NCBI RefSeq assembly: GCF_014931605.1
Contig: NZ_CP053382.1
Coordinates: forward strand, 4,154,001-4,218,000
From: Halomonas sp. MCCC 1A13316
GTDB lineage: Bacteria; Pseudomonadota; Gammaproteobacteria; Pseudomonadales; Halomonadaceae
Length of the DNA stretch: 64,000 nt
Direction of reading: 5' to 3'
The notes beneath the pieces were generated by a model. It was not told where the DNA came from and did no database searches. It saw only the letters and a program-made list of their open reading frames with translations. Position numbers and translations under genes: made by a program. Shown here piece by piece: positions 29,580-39,015 of the stretch. The first letter of the stretch is position 1; each line of letters opens with the position of its first letter.

Positions 29580-29611
29580 TCCACAGGCGGTGCGGAACGA
29601 CCGCCTGTGGA
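29580..29611. repeat. Perfect 12-bp inverted repeat, TCCACAGGCGGT arms
   Basis: Arms 29580-29591 and 29600-29611 with an 8-nt loop. It lies about 100 bases after tyrS and 200 bases before rRNA P1. No T run on either side, so it is more like an operator or a transcript-end structure than a standard terminator. Confidence 0.6.
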
Positions 29612-29640
29612 CGGATCGGCGATGCCGCCAGTGACGACAA

Positions 29641-29659
29641 CGCCCGCTCATGGCGGGCG
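29641..29659 (-). terminator. GC hairpin after tyrS
   Basis: A 7-bp GC stem (29653-29659 with 29641-29647, loop of 5) lies 53 bases past the tyrS stop; on the minus strand it is followed by TTGTCGT, a weak T-rich tail. Confidence 0.5.
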
Positions 29660-29711
29660 CTGGCAGAGCAACTGACTTGCAATCAATAGCTCAGGATCAG
29701 GCGGCTCGTGC

Positions 29712-30911
29712 TCAGCAGAGCGTCACCCGAGCATAGCGTTTCTTGCCAGCCTGGATGACGTAGCTCTTGCCGGTATCGAGCATATGCTCCTTGGCGACTA
29801 CTTCGCCATCGACTTTGACCCGACCGTTGCCCAGCATGTCCTTGGCTTGGGCACTGTTGTTGGCGAGCCCCGAGCGGTTGAGCACTGCAGCGATCGGCGC
29901 CTGGGCGCTCCCTTCGAAGTCCACTTCCACTTCGGGCAGGTCTTCGGGCAACTCGCCCTCGGCCAGGCGATTGCCGGCCGACTTGTGGGCGTTGGCCGCT
30001 GCCTCTTCGTCGTGATAGCGCCCGATCAGCTCACGCGCCAGGACCATCTTGATGTCGCGGGGGTTGGCACCGGCATCGACGTCACGCTTGAGCGCCTCGA
30101 TCTCCTCGTTGGATTTCAGCGAGAGCAGTTCGAAGTAGCGCCACATGAGGCTGTCGGGCATGGAAACGAGCTTATTGAACATCGAGCCAGGCGCCTCGTC
30201 GACGCCGACGTAGTTGCCCAATGACTTGGACATCTTCTGCACGCCGTCGAGCCCCTCGAGCAGCGGCATGGTAATGACTACTTGAGGCTCCATGCCGAAG
30301 TGCTTCTGAATCTCGCGCCCCATCAGCAGGTTGAACTTCTGGTCGGTGCCGCCCATCTCGACGTCGGCCTCGAGCGCCACGGAGTCGTAGCCCTGCACCA
30401 GCGGGTAGAGAAATTCATGAATGGAGATCGGCTGACCCGACTTGTAGCGCTTGTCGAAATCGTCACGCTCGAGCATGCGCGCCACCGTGCTCTGGGCCGC
30501 CAGCTCGATCATCTTGGCCGCGGTGAGTTCGCCGAACCACTCGGAGTTGAAACGCACCTCGGTCTTGGCAGGGTCGAGGATCTTGAACACCTGCTCCTTG
30601 TAGGTCTGCGCATTGGCACGGACCTCTTCCTCGGTGAGCGGCTTGCGGGTGACGTTCTTGCCAGTGGGGTCGCCGATGCGCCCGGTGAAGTCGCCGATCA
30701 GGAAAATGATCTGGTGGCCCAGATCCTGAAACTGGCGCATCTTGGTCAGCAGCACGCTATGGCCGAGGTGAAGATCGGGCGCCGTGGGATCGAAGCCCGC
30801 CTTGATGCGCAGCTTGCGGCCGGACTCGAGCTTCTTGACCAGCTCCTCCTCCAGCAGAATCTCCTGAGTACCTCGCTTCAGCAGCGCCAGTGCGCTTGCA
30901 ACGTCGGTCAT
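29712..30911 (-). CDS. tyrS: Tyrosyl-tRNA synthetase
   Basis: Charges tRNA-Tyr. At 399 residues it belongs to the TyrRS-II type (TyrZ-like) common in this group. The class I signatures are HLGH (48-51, the HIGH box) and KMSKS (near 235), and a C-terminal S4 RNA-binding domain covers about residues 335-399 ([22 protein letters not shown]). The ATG at 30911 follows GGGAGACG; a longer ORF to 30983 is rejected because it lacks similarity. It is divergent from anmK, a neighbour pair also known in Pseudomonas, and the peptidoglycan-recycling link of anmK gives no clue to tyrS. Confidence 0.95.
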   Translation of the reverse strand: MTDVASALALLKRGTQEILLEEELVKKLESGRKLRIKAGFDPTAPDLHLGHSVLLTKMRQFQDLGHQIIFLIGDFTGRIGDPTGKNVTRKPLTEEEVRANAQTYKEQVFKILDPAKTEVRFNSEWFGELTAAKMIELAAQSTVARMLERDDFDKRYKSGQPISIHEFLYPLVQGYDSVALEADVEMGGTDQKFNLLMGREIQKHFGMEPQVVITMPLLEGLDGVQKMSKSLGNYVGVDEAPGSMFNKLVSMPDSLMWRYFELLSLKSNEEIEALKRDVDAGANPRDIKMVLARELIGRYHDEEAAANAHKSAGNRLAEGELPEDLPEVEVDFEGSAQAPIAAVLNRSGLANNSAQAKDMLGNGRVKVDGEVVAKEHMLDTGKSYVIQAGKKRYARVTLC

Positions 30912-30990
30912 CGTCTCCCACTCCACGAATTGCGTTGATCCACCCCACGGCAGGGTCCATCGAATGGGGCACGATGTTAGCATGACTTAA

Positions 30991-31004
30991 CGCCCCGCGG
31001 GGCG
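30991..31004. repeat. 14-bp perfect palindrome between tyrS and anmK
   Basis: CGCCCCGCGGGGCG, a perfect GC-only palindrome in the divergent promoter region, 22 bases before anmK. It could be an operator or only a short hairpin in a leader. Confidence 0.45.
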
Positions 31005-31025
31005 GCCACGTTAGGGGGAGAAGAG

Positions 31026-32156
31026 ATGGCACTATTCGTCGGCCTGATGTCCGGCACCAGCCTGGATGGTATCGATGCCGCCCTGGTCGAGATCGATGCT
31101 ATGGGCCGGCCGCGATTGCTTTTCACCCATGCGGAAGCAATGCCCACAGCTCTCCATGAGCAGCTGTTGCAGCTCTGCCAAGCCGAGCGGGTTGCCTTCG
31201 CCGAATTGGCCAGCGCCGAGGATGCCTTCAGCCGGCTCCAGGCCGCTGCCGTACTGCGTTTGCTCGATGACAACGACATCGCCGCCGAGCTGGTCACCGC
31301 CATTGGCAGCCACGGACAGACCATCGAGCATGCACCCTGGGGCCACGCCGATGGGCCGGCTTATACGTTGCAGCTCGACAACCCGAGCCTGATCGCCGAG
31401 CTGACCGGCTGCACGGTGGTGGCCGACTTCCGTCGTCGCGACCTGGCCGCCGGCGGTCAGGCCGCTCCCTTGGCGCCAGCCTTTCACGAGGCGCTGTTCC
31501 GTCGCAAAGGGCAATGGCAGTTGGTACTCAACCTGGGGGGATTTGCCAACCTGACCCTGCTGCCGCCAGCGGAAAGTGACGCCCAAATCATCGGCTTCGA
31601 TACCGGCCCGGCCAACGCCCTGCTGGATGCCTGGCATGCACGCCACCGCGGTGGCCGCTTCGATGCCGACGGTAACTGGGCCGCTGCGGGGAGTGTGGAC
31701 GAAACCTTGCTCGAGAGATTGCTGGGCGAGCCCTTCTTTCATCGCCCGCCGCCGCGCAGCACCGGGCGTGAGGTGTTCCATCTCGACTGGCTCGAATACC
31801 ATCTCACAGGGAAAGAGAACCCCATTGACGTGCAGGCCACCCTGGCGGAACTGACCGCCACCAGCGTGACCCTGGGTATCGAGATGGCGCGTGAACTCGT
31901 CGGCGCCCCCGCAGCCTCGGCGCTGATCCCCTGTGGTGGCGGCGCGCATAACCGCGACCTGCTCGGCCGCCTGGCCCGCCACTTGCCCGAGACCGCTCTG
32001 GTGCCCAGCAGCGACTGGGGCTGGCCGGCCGACTGGCTGGAAGCCGGCGCCTTTGCCTGGCTCGCCTGGCGCCGCCTGGAGGGGCTGCCCGGCAACCTGC
32101 CCAGCGTTACCGGTGCCGCCGGCCCCAGGGTGCTTGGCGGCCTTTTTTCACCTTAA
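31026..32156 (+). CDS. anmK: Anhydro-N-acetylmuramic acid kinase
   Basis: Cleaves and phosphorylates 1,6-anhydro-MurNAc to MurNAc-6-phosphate during cell-wall recycling. The 376-residue protein of the ASKHA fold has the start GLMSGTSLDGIDAALVEID, the GSHGQTIEH segment near residue 97, NLGGFANLTLLP, GFDTGPANALLDAW, and the CGGGAHNRDLLGRLA motif near residue 305. GGGGGAGAAGAG precedes the ATG at 31026. Its last codons overlap a hairpin-T6 terminator (32115-32148), and pilU ends 15 bases beyond on the other strand. Confidence 0.95.
   Translation: MALFVGLMSGTSLDGIDAALVEIDAMGRPRLLFTHAEAMPTALHEQLLQLCQAERVAFAELASAEDAFSRLQAAAVLRLLDDNDIAAELVTAIGSHGQTIEHAPWGHADGPAYTLQLDNPSLIAELTGCTVVADFRRRDLAAGGQAAPLAPAFHEALFRRKGQWQLVLNLGGFANLTLLPPAESDAQIIGFDTGPANALLDAWHARHRGGRFDADGNWAAAGSVDETLLERLLGEPFFHRPPPRSTGREVFHLDWLEYHLTGKENPIDVQATLAELTATSVTLGIEMARELVGAPAASALIPCGGGAHNRDLLGRLARHLPETALVPSSDWGWPADWLEAGAFAWLAWRRLEGLPGNLPSVTGAAGPRVLGGLFSP
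32115..32148 (+). terminator. Terminator inside the 3' end of anmK
   Basis: GCCGCC (32115-32120) can pair with GGCGGC (32136-32141), followed by C and six T residues (32143-32148), all before the anmK stop at 32156. Confidence 0.6.
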
Positions 32157-32171
32157 GGCCGAACGTCCTAC

Positions 32172-33314
32172 CTAGAAATCATCATCCTCGCGCAGGGAGA
32201 AGCGCTGCGCGCTGTCCTGCGCCTTGGCCAGCACGTCGCTCTTCTCGTCACCGTACTTGATCATCATGCGCAGCTCGTTGGCCGAGTCGGCGTGCACCAT
32301 GGCTACCTGCTCGCTGATCTTGCCGGCCTTGTAGAGTTCGAACAGCGCTTGATCGAAGGTCTGCATGCCCTGGTCGCGCGAGCGAGCCATGACGTTCTTG
32401 ATCTCGCCCACGTCGCCCTTGCGAATCAGGTCGGCGATCAGCGGCGTGCGCAGCAGGATCTCGATGGCCGGCGTGCGTCCCCCATCGCGAGTCGGCAGGA
32501 GCTGCTGGGCGACGATGGCGTGCAGGTTGAGCGACAGGTCGAGCCAGATCTGCTCGTGGCGCTCATGCGGGAAGAAGTGGATGATGCGATCCAGCGCCTG
32601 GTTGGCGTTGTTGGCATGCAGGGTCGCCAGGCACAGGTGGCCGGTTTCGGCGAAGGTCAGCGCATGCTCCATGGTCTCGCGGGTTCGCACCTCGCCGATC
32701 AGGACGACGTCCGGCGCCTGGCGCAGAGTATTCTTCAGCGCCACCTCGAAGGATTCGGTATCGATGCCCACTTCGCGCTGGTTGATAATCGCCTTCTTGT
32801 GCGGGTGCACGTACTCGATGGGGTCCTCGACGCTGATGATATGTCCGCCCAGGGTCTCGTTGCGCTGCTGGATCATCGACGCCAGGGTAGTCGACTTGCC
32901 GGTGCCGGTACCGCCCACCACGAACACCAGCCCGCGCTTCATATTGGCCAGCTCCCCCAACTGCGCCGGCAGCGAGAGCTCCTCGAGATGAGGGATCTCG
33001 TAAGCAATGCGCCGGATGACCATGGCCCACTGGTTGCGCTGCTGAAAGGCGCTGACCCGGAAACGTCCCCGGCCGCTGAGGCTCAGCGCGAAGTTGGCCT
33101 CACGCTCCTGCAGGAAACGCTCACGAAGCCCCTCGGGCACCGCTGTATTGACCAGCTCGCGCACCTGCTCCACCGAAAGCCGCTGGTCGCCTAGTGCCGT
33201 GAGCTTTCCTGCGGTCTTGATCGTCGGCGGTGCTTGCACCGAGATCAGCAGATCCGAGGCCTCCTGCTGGGCCATGATGTCGAGCAACTGCTCCAACCAT
33301 TCCTGTGCTTTCAT
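32172..33314 (-). CDS. pilU: Type IV pilus retraction ATPase PilU
   Basis: Second retraction motor of type IVa pili, acting with PilT at the inner membrane for twitching. The 380-residue protein has the N-terminal PAS-like region, Walker A GGTGTGKS (about 134-141), the Asp box (EDPIEYVH), Walker B (DVVLIGEVRTRETMEHAL) and the His box (HLCLATLHANNANQALD). The extra C-terminal tail of about 35 residues, rich in charged residues, distinguishes it from PilT. It lies 30 bases after pilT in one operon. The pilus structural genes are not in the window. Confidence 0.93.
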   Translation of the reverse strand: MKAQEWLEQLLDIMAQQEASDLLISVQAPPTIKTAGKLTALGDQRLSVEQVRELVNTAVPEGLRERFLQEREANFALSLSGRGRFRVSAFQQRNQWAMVIRRIAYEIPHLEELSLPAQLGELANMKRGLVFVVGGTGTGKSTTLASMIQQRNETLGGHIISVEDPIEYVHPHKKAIINQREVGIDTESFEVALKNTLRQAPDVVLIGEVRTRETMEHALTFAETGHLCLATLHANNANQALDRIIHFFPHERHEQIWLDLSLNLHAIVAQQLLPTRDGGRTPAIEILLRTPLIADLIRKGDVGEIKNVMARSRDQGMQTFDQALFELYKAGKISEQVAMVHADSANELRMMIKYGDEKSDVLAKAQDSAQRFSLREDDDF

Positions 33315-33344
33315 CTCCCCGCCTCTCTAATTATCCCAAGGCAT

Positions 33345-34379
33345 TCAGCTTGCCAGCGCGCTCTTGGCGCGGGCCTGCGCCTCGTCGCGATTGACCACGT
33401 TTTCGGCCACCAGCTTGGCCAGGGCGGCGTCGAGAGTCTGCATACCGATATTGCCGCCGGTCTGAATGGCCGAATAGATCTGCGCTACCTTGTCCTCGCG
33501 GATCAGGTTACGCACCGCGGCGTTGGCAATGAGGATCTCGTGCGCTGCGACCCGGCCGCCACTGCGGCGCTTGAGCAGCGTCTGCGAGATCACCGCCTGC
33601 AGCGACTCAGACAGCATCGAGCGCACCATGGCCTTCTCCTCGCCGGGGAAGACATCGATGATACGGTCGATGGTCTTGGCCGCCGAGGTGGTATGCAGGG
33701 TACCGAATACCAGGTGGCCGGTTTCGGCGGCAGTCAGCGCCAAGCGAATGGTCTCGAGGTCGCGCAACTCACCGACCAGGATGACGTCGGGATCCTCGCG
33801 CAAGGCGCTGCGCAACGCCTGGGCGAAGCCGTGGGTGTCGCGGTGCACCTCACGCTGGTTGATCAGACAGCGCTTGCTGCGGTGGACGAATTCCACCGGG
33901 TCCTCGATGGTGAGGATATGGTCATAGCGGTGATCGTTGATATAGTCGATCATGGCGGCCAAGGTCGTGCTCTTGCCCGAGCCGGTAGGGCCGGTGACCA
34001 ACACCAGGCCACGTGGCAGCAGTGACAGGCGGCGGAAGACATCACCCAGCTCCAGGTCCTCCATGGTCAGCACCTCACTGGGAATGGTGCGGAATACCGC
34101 ACCGGCCCCGCGCGCCTGGTTGAAGGCATTGACCCGGAAACGCGCGACTCCGGGGACTTCGAAGGAGAAGTCGGTTTCGAAGAACTCCTCGTAGTCACGA
34201 CGCTGCCGGTCGCCCATGATGTCGTAGATCAGCTTGCGGACTTCCTTGTCCTCCATGGCCGACACGTTGAGGCGGCGAATGTCGCCATCGACACGAATCA
34301 TCGGCGGCAGACCGGCCGACAGATGCAGGTCGGAGGCGTTCTGCTTTGCCGAGAACGCCAGCAGTTCGGTAATATCCAT
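33345..34379 (-). CDS. pilT: Type IV pilus retraction ATPase PilT
   Basis: Hexameric ATPase that depolymerises type IV pili. The 344 residues equal the length in Pseudomonas. Motifs: Walker A GPTGSGKST (130-138), Asp box IEDPVEFVH, Walker B VILVGELRDLETIRLAL, His box HLVFGTLHTTSAAKTID, and the C-terminal AIRNLIRE-like element, here AVRNLIREDK. The ATG at 34379 follows GGGGAA; the ORF runs further upstream only through sequence antisense to yggS. pilT and yggS are divergent, a classic arrangement. Confidence 0.96.
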   Translation of the reverse strand: MDITELLAFSAKQNASDLHLSAGLPPMIRVDGDIRRLNVSAMEDKEVRKLIYDIMGDRQRRDYEEFFETDFSFEVPGVARFRVNAFNQARGAGAVFRTIPSEVLTMEDLELGDVFRRLSLLPRGLVLVTGPTGSGKSTTLAAMIDYINDHRYDHILTIEDPVEFVHRSKRCLINQREVHRDTHGFAQALRSALREDPDVILVGELRDLETIRLALTAAETGHLVFGTLHTTSAAKTIDRIIDVFPGEEKAMVRSMLSESLQAVISQTLLKRRSGGRVAAHEILIANAAVRNLIREDKVAQIYSAIQTGGNIGMQTLDAALAKLVAENVVNRDEAQARAKSALAS

Positions 34380-34448
34380 GCGATTCCCCTGCTCCCCGGT
34401 TGAGGTTCCAGCAAGTATGACAGACCTTGTGGACATGACGGACTTCAT

Positions 34449-35168
34449 ATGACTGAGATGACGGATACCATGCTTTCCGAGTCTCTGGCCAGTGCCCGCG
34501 AACGTCTGGCTCAGGCCTTGGCGGCGGCGGCACGTCCTGCCGAGTCGGCACGACTGCTCGCGGTCAGCAAGACCAAGCCGGCCAATATGGTCCGTGCAGC
34601 CTGGAAACTGGGTCAGCGGGAGTTCGGTGAGAACTACGTACAGGAAGCGCTGGAGAAACAGGCCGAGCTGGCCGACCTGAGCGGTATCGTCTGGCACTTC
34701 ATCGGCCCGTTGCAGGCCAACAAGACACGCGCCGTGGCTGAACACTTCGATTGGGTCCATAGCGTCGATCGCGAAAAAATCGCCCGGCGCCTGAACGACC
34801 AGCGCCCCGAGGCGCTGGGGCCCTTGCAGATCTGCCTACAGGTAAACGTCAGCGGCGAGACCAGCAAATCAGGCGTCTCCTTCGACGAGCTGGAGGGTCT
34901 GGCGAAAGCCGTACTTTCGATGCCGCACCTGCGCCTGCGCGGGCTAATGGCCATCCCGGCCCCGGCCGAGGACATGGCGGGCCAGCGCGAGCCCCTGGCC
35001 CGGCTGCGCCAGGCCCTGGAAGCGCTGCGTGAACGCTTCCCCGACGCGCCGCTGGATACCCTGTCGATGGGCATGAGCGACGACCTGGAAGCCGCCGTGC
35101 TGGAGGGAGCCAACCTGGTACGCCTGGGCACGGCGATCTTCGGCGCACGAGACACATCGCGTCGCTAG
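34449..35168 (+). CDS. yggS: YggS family PLP-homeostasis protein
   Basis: PLP-binding protein (PLPBP family) that keeps the balance of free pyridoxal phosphate; no enzymatic activity is known. The 239-residue TIM-barrel protein has the PLP Lys41 in LLAVSKTKPA, then REFGENYVQEAL, WHFIGPLQANKTR, the LQVNVSGETSKSGV segment, and MGMSDDLEAAVLEGANLVRLGTAIFG at the end. The exact start is uncertain: ATG codons at 34449, 34461 and 34470 are all in frame and none has a strong ribosome site. It leads the yggS-proC-yggT-metX run. Confidence 0.93.
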   Translation: MTEMTDTMLSESLASARERLAQALAAAARPAESARLLAVSKTKPANMVRAAWKLGQREFGENYVQEALEKQAELADLSGIVWHFIGPLQANKTRAVAEHFDWVHSVDREKIARRLNDQRPEALGPLQICLQVNVSGETSKSGVSFDELEGLAKAVLSMPHLRLRGLMAIPAPAEDMAGQREPLARLRQALEALRERFPDAPLDTLSMGMSDDLEAAVLEGANLVRLGTAIFGARDTSRR

Positions 35169-35227
35169 GCGGCGTACCGCACCGGCAACGAGCCGTTCGC
35201 CCAATGACAGAAAAAGGACAGCTAGCA

Positions 35228-36052
35228 ATGGCCAGCAGAGTCACCTTCATCGGCGCCGGCAACATGGCCGGCGCCATCATCGGCGGGATGATCGACAATG
35301 GCCATCCGGCCACCGACATCACCGCCACCTCGCCTAGCGACGATTTTCTGGCGCCGCTTCGCGAACGCCTCGGCATCCACACCGCTACCGACAATGCTGC
35401 GGCGGTGGCCGATGCCGACATCGTCGTGCTGGCGGTGAAGCCGCAGATCATGCGCGACGTATGCGAGGGGATGCGCGACACCCTGCAGCGTCAGCGGCCG
35501 CTGATCATCTCTGTGGCAGCCGGCCTCACGGCCGAGTCGCTGCAGGCCTGGATGGGCGGCGGCCTGCCGTTGGTACGCTGCATGCCCAACACGCCCTCGC
35601 TGGTCGGCGCCGGCGCCGCCGGCCTGTTCGCCACACCCGAGGTCAGCGCCGAGCAGCGCGACCAGGCCACTGCGCTGCTCGAGGCCGTGGGGCTGGTCGA
35701 GTGGGTGGAAGAAGAGGGCTTGCTGGATGCGGTCACCGCCGTATCGGGGAGCGCACCGGCCTATTTTTTCCTGATGTTCGAGGCCATGGAGGAGGCCGGG
35801 GTCAAGCTTGGCCTGCCGGCCGAGACCGCACGCCGCCTGGCGATGCAAACCGCTTTGGGTGCAGCGCGTATGGCGCAGGGCAGCGAGTTCCCCCCGGACC
35901 GCCTCAAGCGCAACGTGATGTCACCCGGCGGAACCACCGAGCGGGCCATCGAGCATCTTGAGCAGGCCGGGCTGCGCCGGATCATGGCCGATGCCATGGA
36001 AGCCTGTGCCGCCCGTGCCCGTGAGATGGCCGAGGAGCTCGGCAAGCGTTAG
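35228..36052 (+). CDS. proC: Pyrroline-5-carboxylate reductase
   Basis: Last step of proline synthesis, NAD(P)H-dependent. The 274-residue protein has the Rossmann start VTFIGAGNMAGAIIGG, the middle VLAVKPQIM strand, VRCMPNTPSLVGAG (about 118-131), AVSGSAPAYFFL (about 175-186) and the C-terminal NVMSPGGTTERAIEHLE motif (about 230-246). I chose the ATG at 35228, which has AAAAAGGACAGCTAGCA upstream; an ATG at 35204 would add 8 residues. Proline is also a compatible solute, so osmotic relevance is possible but not shown. Confidence 0.96.
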   Translation: MASRVTFIGAGNMAGAIIGGMIDNGHPATDITATSPSDDFLAPLRERLGIHTATDNAAAVADADIVVLAVKPQIMRDVCEGMRDTLQRQRPLIISVAAGLTAESLQAWMGGGLPLVRCMPNTPSLVGAGAAGLFATPEVSAEQRDQATALLEAVGLVEWVEEEGLLDAVTAVSGSAPAYFFLMFEAMEEAGVKLGLPAETARRLAMQTALGAARMAQGSEFPPDRLKRNVMSPGGTTERAIEHLEQAGLRRIMADAMEACAARAREMAEELGKR

Positions 36053-36111
36053 TCTTTCAAGCCGCTCGCGGTTATCCCGTGACGGCATCTTGACGATATG
36101 GAGGAGCCCAC

Positions 36112-36702
36112 ATGGGCCAACTGGGAAATGCCGGCCTGCTGCTGATCAATACCCTAATCAACATCTATCTGTTCCTGATGATGCTGCGCTTCCTGCTGCA
36201 GGCATCGCAGGCCGACTACTACAACCCCATGAGCCAGTCGGTGGTTAAGGTCACCCAGCCGGTGGTGCGGCCGTTCCAGAGCTTTCTCGGCCCGGTGATG
36301 GGACGCTTCGACATGGCAACCCTGGCCGCCGCCTTCGTGCTCAAGGCGATCGCCATAGTGGCGATTTTGCAAATTGCCGGCATCGGCATGCCGCCGCTCA
36401 CCCAGGTAGCGATCGGCGCCGTGGCGGCCATAGCCAATGCCATCCTCAAGATCTACTTCTTCGCCCTGATCGTGATGATCATCCTGAGCTGGGTCGCCCC
36501 TAATGCCAGCCACCCCGGGGCGCTACTGGTCATGCAACTGGTAGAACCGATAATGGCACCGGTGCGTAAGGTCATTCCGCCGCTGGGCATGATCGACCTG
36601 TCGCCGATCGTCGTCTTCATCGCCATCAGCCTCATCGATGGCTTGGTGGTCGGTGCGCTGACGCGCGCCGCAGGTATCGCTGGCGCCCTGGTGGGTCTAT
36701 AA
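36112..36702 (+). CDS. yggT: YggT family inner-membrane protein
   Basis: A 196-residue protein with two copies of the YGGT repeat: each has a hydrophobic helix pair and a QLVEPIMAPVRKVIPPLGMIDLSPIV-like loop (first copy near residues 40-60 as KVTQPVVRPFQSFLGPV, second near 142-165). Four or more membrane segments are visible. The family has been linked to osmotic shock and to cell division or photosystem assembly in other lineages; the function in gammaproteobacteria is unsettled. It sits between proC and metX, as in Pseudomonas. Confidence 0.9.
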   Translation: MGQLGNAGLLLINTLINIYLFLMMLRFLLQASQADYYNPMSQSVVKVTQPVVRPFQSFLGPVMGRFDMATLAAAFVLKAIAIVAILQIAGIGMPPLTQVAIGAVAAIANAILKIYFFALIVMIILSWVAPNASHPGALLVMQLVEPIMAPVRKVIPPLGMIDLSPIVVFIAISLIDGLVVGALTRAAGIAGALVGL

Positions 36703-36753
36703 GGCGCGCCGTTCGCTCATGGCGGACCTCAACGACAGGACATGGAACGACAC

Positions 36754-37911
36754 ATGCCCGAGCTTCCCGATGACTCGGTCGGCCTGGTGACGCCGCAGAC
36801 GGCACACTTCGACGACCCCCTGGCCCTGGCATGCGGCAGGACGCTGCCGGCCTACGACCTGGTCTACGAGACCTACGGCACGCTCAACGCCGAGCGCTCC
36901 AATGCGGTACTGGTCTGCCACGCCCTGTCGGGGCATCATCATGCCGCCGGCTATCACAGCGCCGACGAGCGCAAGCCGGGCTGGTGGGATGCCCATATCG
37001 GCCCGGGCAAGTCCATCGATACCAACCGCTTCTTCGTGGTATCGCTGAACAACCTCGGCGGCTGCCACGGCAGTACCGGCCCTATCAGCATGAACCCCAC
37101 CAGCGGTCGCCAATGGGGGCCCGACTTCCCCATGGTCACGGTGAGCGACTGGGTGAATAGCCAGGCACGCCTGGCCGAGCGCCTGGGAATAGAGCGCTTC
37201 GCCGCCGTGATCGGTGGCAGCCTGGGCGGCATGCAGGTGCTTCAGTGGACCCGGATCTATCCCGAGCGGATCGCCAACGCCGTGATCATCGCCGCCACGC
37301 CCAAGCTCTCGGCGCAGAACATCGCCTTCAACGAGGTGGCACGTCAGGCCATCCGCTCCGACCCGGACTTCCATGACGGCTGGTACGCCGAACATGGCAC
37401 TGCACCGCGTCGCGGCCTGAAGCTGGCACGCATGGTGGGGCACATTACCTACCTCTCGGAAGACGCCATGGGCAGCAAGTTCGGACGCGACCTGCGCAGC
37501 CAGGACTTGAACTTCGGCTATGACGTGGAGTTTCAGGTCGAGTCCTACCTGCGGTACCAGGGCGACACCTTCTCGACCACCTTCGATGCCAATACCTACC
37601 TGCTGATGACCAAGGCGCTGGACTACTTCGATCCGGCGGCTGAGCACGGCGGCGTGCTGGCCGACGCCGTCGCGCCCAGCCAGTGCCCCTTCCTGGTGGT
37701 GAGTTTCACCAGCGACTGGCGCTTCCCGCCATCTCGCTCACGCGAGCTGGCCAATGCCCTGACCCGCGCCGGCAAGCCGGTGAGCTACGTCAACATCGAC
37801 TCGCCCCACGGCCATGACGCCTTCCTGTTGCCGGAGCCGCGCTACCAGGCGGTGTTCGCCGCCTTCATGTCGCGTGCCGCCCGCGATCTGGGCCTGAAGG
37901 AGACTGCATGA
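36754..37911 (+). CDS. metX: Homoserine O-acyltransferase (MetX)
   Basis: First committed step of methionine synthesis: acylates homoserine from acyl-CoA. The 385-residue alpha/beta-hydrolase has the nucleophile Ser in GGSLGGMQ, the Asp in [11 protein letters not shown] and the His in SPHGHDAFL. In gammaproteobacteria, MetX proteins of this type mostly use succinyl-CoA despite their name; the donor cannot be settled by eye. I chose the ATG at 36754 ([15 protein letters not shown]), which matches Pseudomonas MetX; an ATG 4 codons earlier (36742) is possible. metW starts within its stop (ATGA). Confidence 0.93.
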   Translation: MPELPDDSVGLVTPQTAHFDDPLALACGRTLPAYDLVYETYGTLNAERSNAVLVCHALSGHHHAAGYHSADERKPGWWDAHIGPGKSIDTNRFFVVSLNNLGGCHGSTGPISMNPTSGRQWGPDFPMVTVSDWVNSQARLAERLGIERFAAVIGGSLGGMQVLQWTRIYPERIANAVIIAATPKLSAQNIAFNEVARQAIRSDPDFHDGWYAEHGTAPRRGLKLARMVGHITYLSEDAMGSKFGRDLRSQDLNFGYDVEFQVESYLRYQGDTFSTTFDANTYLLMTKALDYFDPAAEHGGVLADAVAPSQCPFLVVSFTSDWRFPPSRSRELANALTRAGKPVSYVNIDSPHGHDAFLLPEPRYQAVFAAFMSRAARDLGLKETA

Positions 37912-38513
37912 TGCGCGCCGACCTGGAGTTGATTCATCGCTGGGTGCCCGAGCGCGCCCACATCCTCGACCTGGCCTGCGGCGACGGTACCCTGCTCGAG
38001 GCTTTGGCACGCGACAAGCGTGTGACCGGCTACGGCCTGGAAATCGACCCCGAAGGCATCACCGCCTGTGTCGCCAAGGGCGTCAGCGTACTCGAGCAGA
38101 ACCTCGACGAGGGGTTGGTCAACTTCGAGGATGACACTTACGATCTGGTGGTCATGACCCAGGCACTGCAGGCGCTGCGTCGCCCCGACCGCATGCTCGA
38201 CGAAATGCTGCGCGTGGCCAGGGAGTGCATCATCACCTTCCCCAACTTCGCCTACTGGCGGCACCGGGTTCACCTGGGCATCCGCGGCTACATGCCGGTC
38301 TCCAAGTCGCTGCCTCATGCCTGGTACGATACCCCCAACATCCACCTGTCGACCTTCAACGACTTCGAGCACCTGTGTCGTGAGAAGGGGCTTCGCATCA
38401 CCGACCGAGCTGTCGGCATCGGCGAGCACGAGGGACACTGGGCCACGCGGCTGTGGCCCAACCTTTTCGGCGAGATCGCGATCTTTCGCGTCGAGCGCCG
38501 GAATCGCCGGTGA
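37908..38513 (+). CDS. metW: Methionine biosynthesis protein MetW
   Basis: A 201-residue class I methyltransferase-fold protein required with MetX for methionine synthesis in Pseudomonas and relatives; recent work in other bacteria shows MetW forming an active complex with MetX. The SAM-like motif I is [15 protein letters not shown] (about 21-35), and later motifs include [22 protein letters not shown], and [22 protein letters not shown]. It overlaps metX by 4 bases, which suits a fixed ratio between the two proteins. Confidence 0.94.
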   Translation: MMRADLELIHRWVPERAHILDLACGDGTLLEALARDKRVTGYGLEIDPEGITACVAKGVSVLEQNLDEGLVNFEDDTYDLVVMTQALQALRRPDRMLDEMLRVARECIITFPNFAYWRHRVHLGIRGYMPVSKSLPHAWYDTPNIHLSTFNDFEHLCREKGLRITDRAVGIGEHEGHWATRLWPNLFGEIAIFRVERRNRR

Positions 38514-38550
38514 TAGCCAGCCTTCGATCGGCGTCGCCAAGGAGAGCGCC

Positions 38551-39012
38551 ATGCTGAAACGCCTTGTGTCGCACCCTCTTGCTCTGGCCTTCGCGCTGCT
38601 GCTGGGGCTGCTGCCGCTTGCGGGCCAGGCCCAGCAGTTCGAGCAGATCGGCGACTACCAGATTCACTACAGCGCCGTGAGCACCAGCTTCCTGCCCTCA
38701 TCAGTGGCCGAGGCCCATGGCATCCAGCGCAGCCCCGCCCTGGCGCTGCTCAACGTCAGTGTGCTCGAGGAGGTCGATGGCCAGCTGCGCCCGGTCAACG
38801 CATCGGTCAGCGGCAGTGTGGGCGAGGTCCAGGGCAGCAAGCAGCAACCGCTCAGCTTCCGCACTCTGCGCAGCGGCGAGACGCAGTCGCAGATCGCGGT
38901 GTTCCGCATCCGCGACGACGAACCGATGCACTTTACCCTCGAGGTGCGCTACGACCGCAACCGCGAGCCGGCCGAGGTGAACTTCATCCAGCGCTTCCAT
39001 ATCGACCGTTGA
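38551..39012 (+). CDS. DUF4426 exported protein
   Basis: A 153-residue periplasmic protein of the DUF4426 family; no function known. It has a signal peptide (about residues 1-26, cleavage after GQAQ), then the family's IGDYQIHYSAVSTSFLPSSVA segment and the closing VRYDRNREPAEVNFIQRFHI. It lies 37 bases after metW and 3 bases before the Rieske gene; the metX-metW-DUF4426 order is shared with Pseudomonas, so it belongs to the same transcript by inference. AAGGAGAG precedes the ATG. Confidence 0.88.
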   Translation: MLKRLVSHPLALAFALLLGLLPLAGQAQQFEQIGDYQIHYSAVSTSFLPSSVAEAHGIQRSPALALLNVSVLEEVDGQLRPVNASVSGSVGEVQGSKQQPLSFRTLRSGETQSQIAVFRIRDDEPMHFTLEVRYDRNREPAEVNFIQRFHIDR

Positions 39013-39015
39013 GCC

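Larger units (their letters stand above)
29385..29711. other. Gene-free stretch between rRNA promoters and tyrS
   Basis: No credible gene. It holds the region upstream of P1, a perfect 12-bp inverted repeat (29580-29591 with 29600-29611) that starts with TCCACAGG, and a GC hairpin (29641-29647 with 29653-29659) that probably ends tyrS. Confidence 0.6.
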
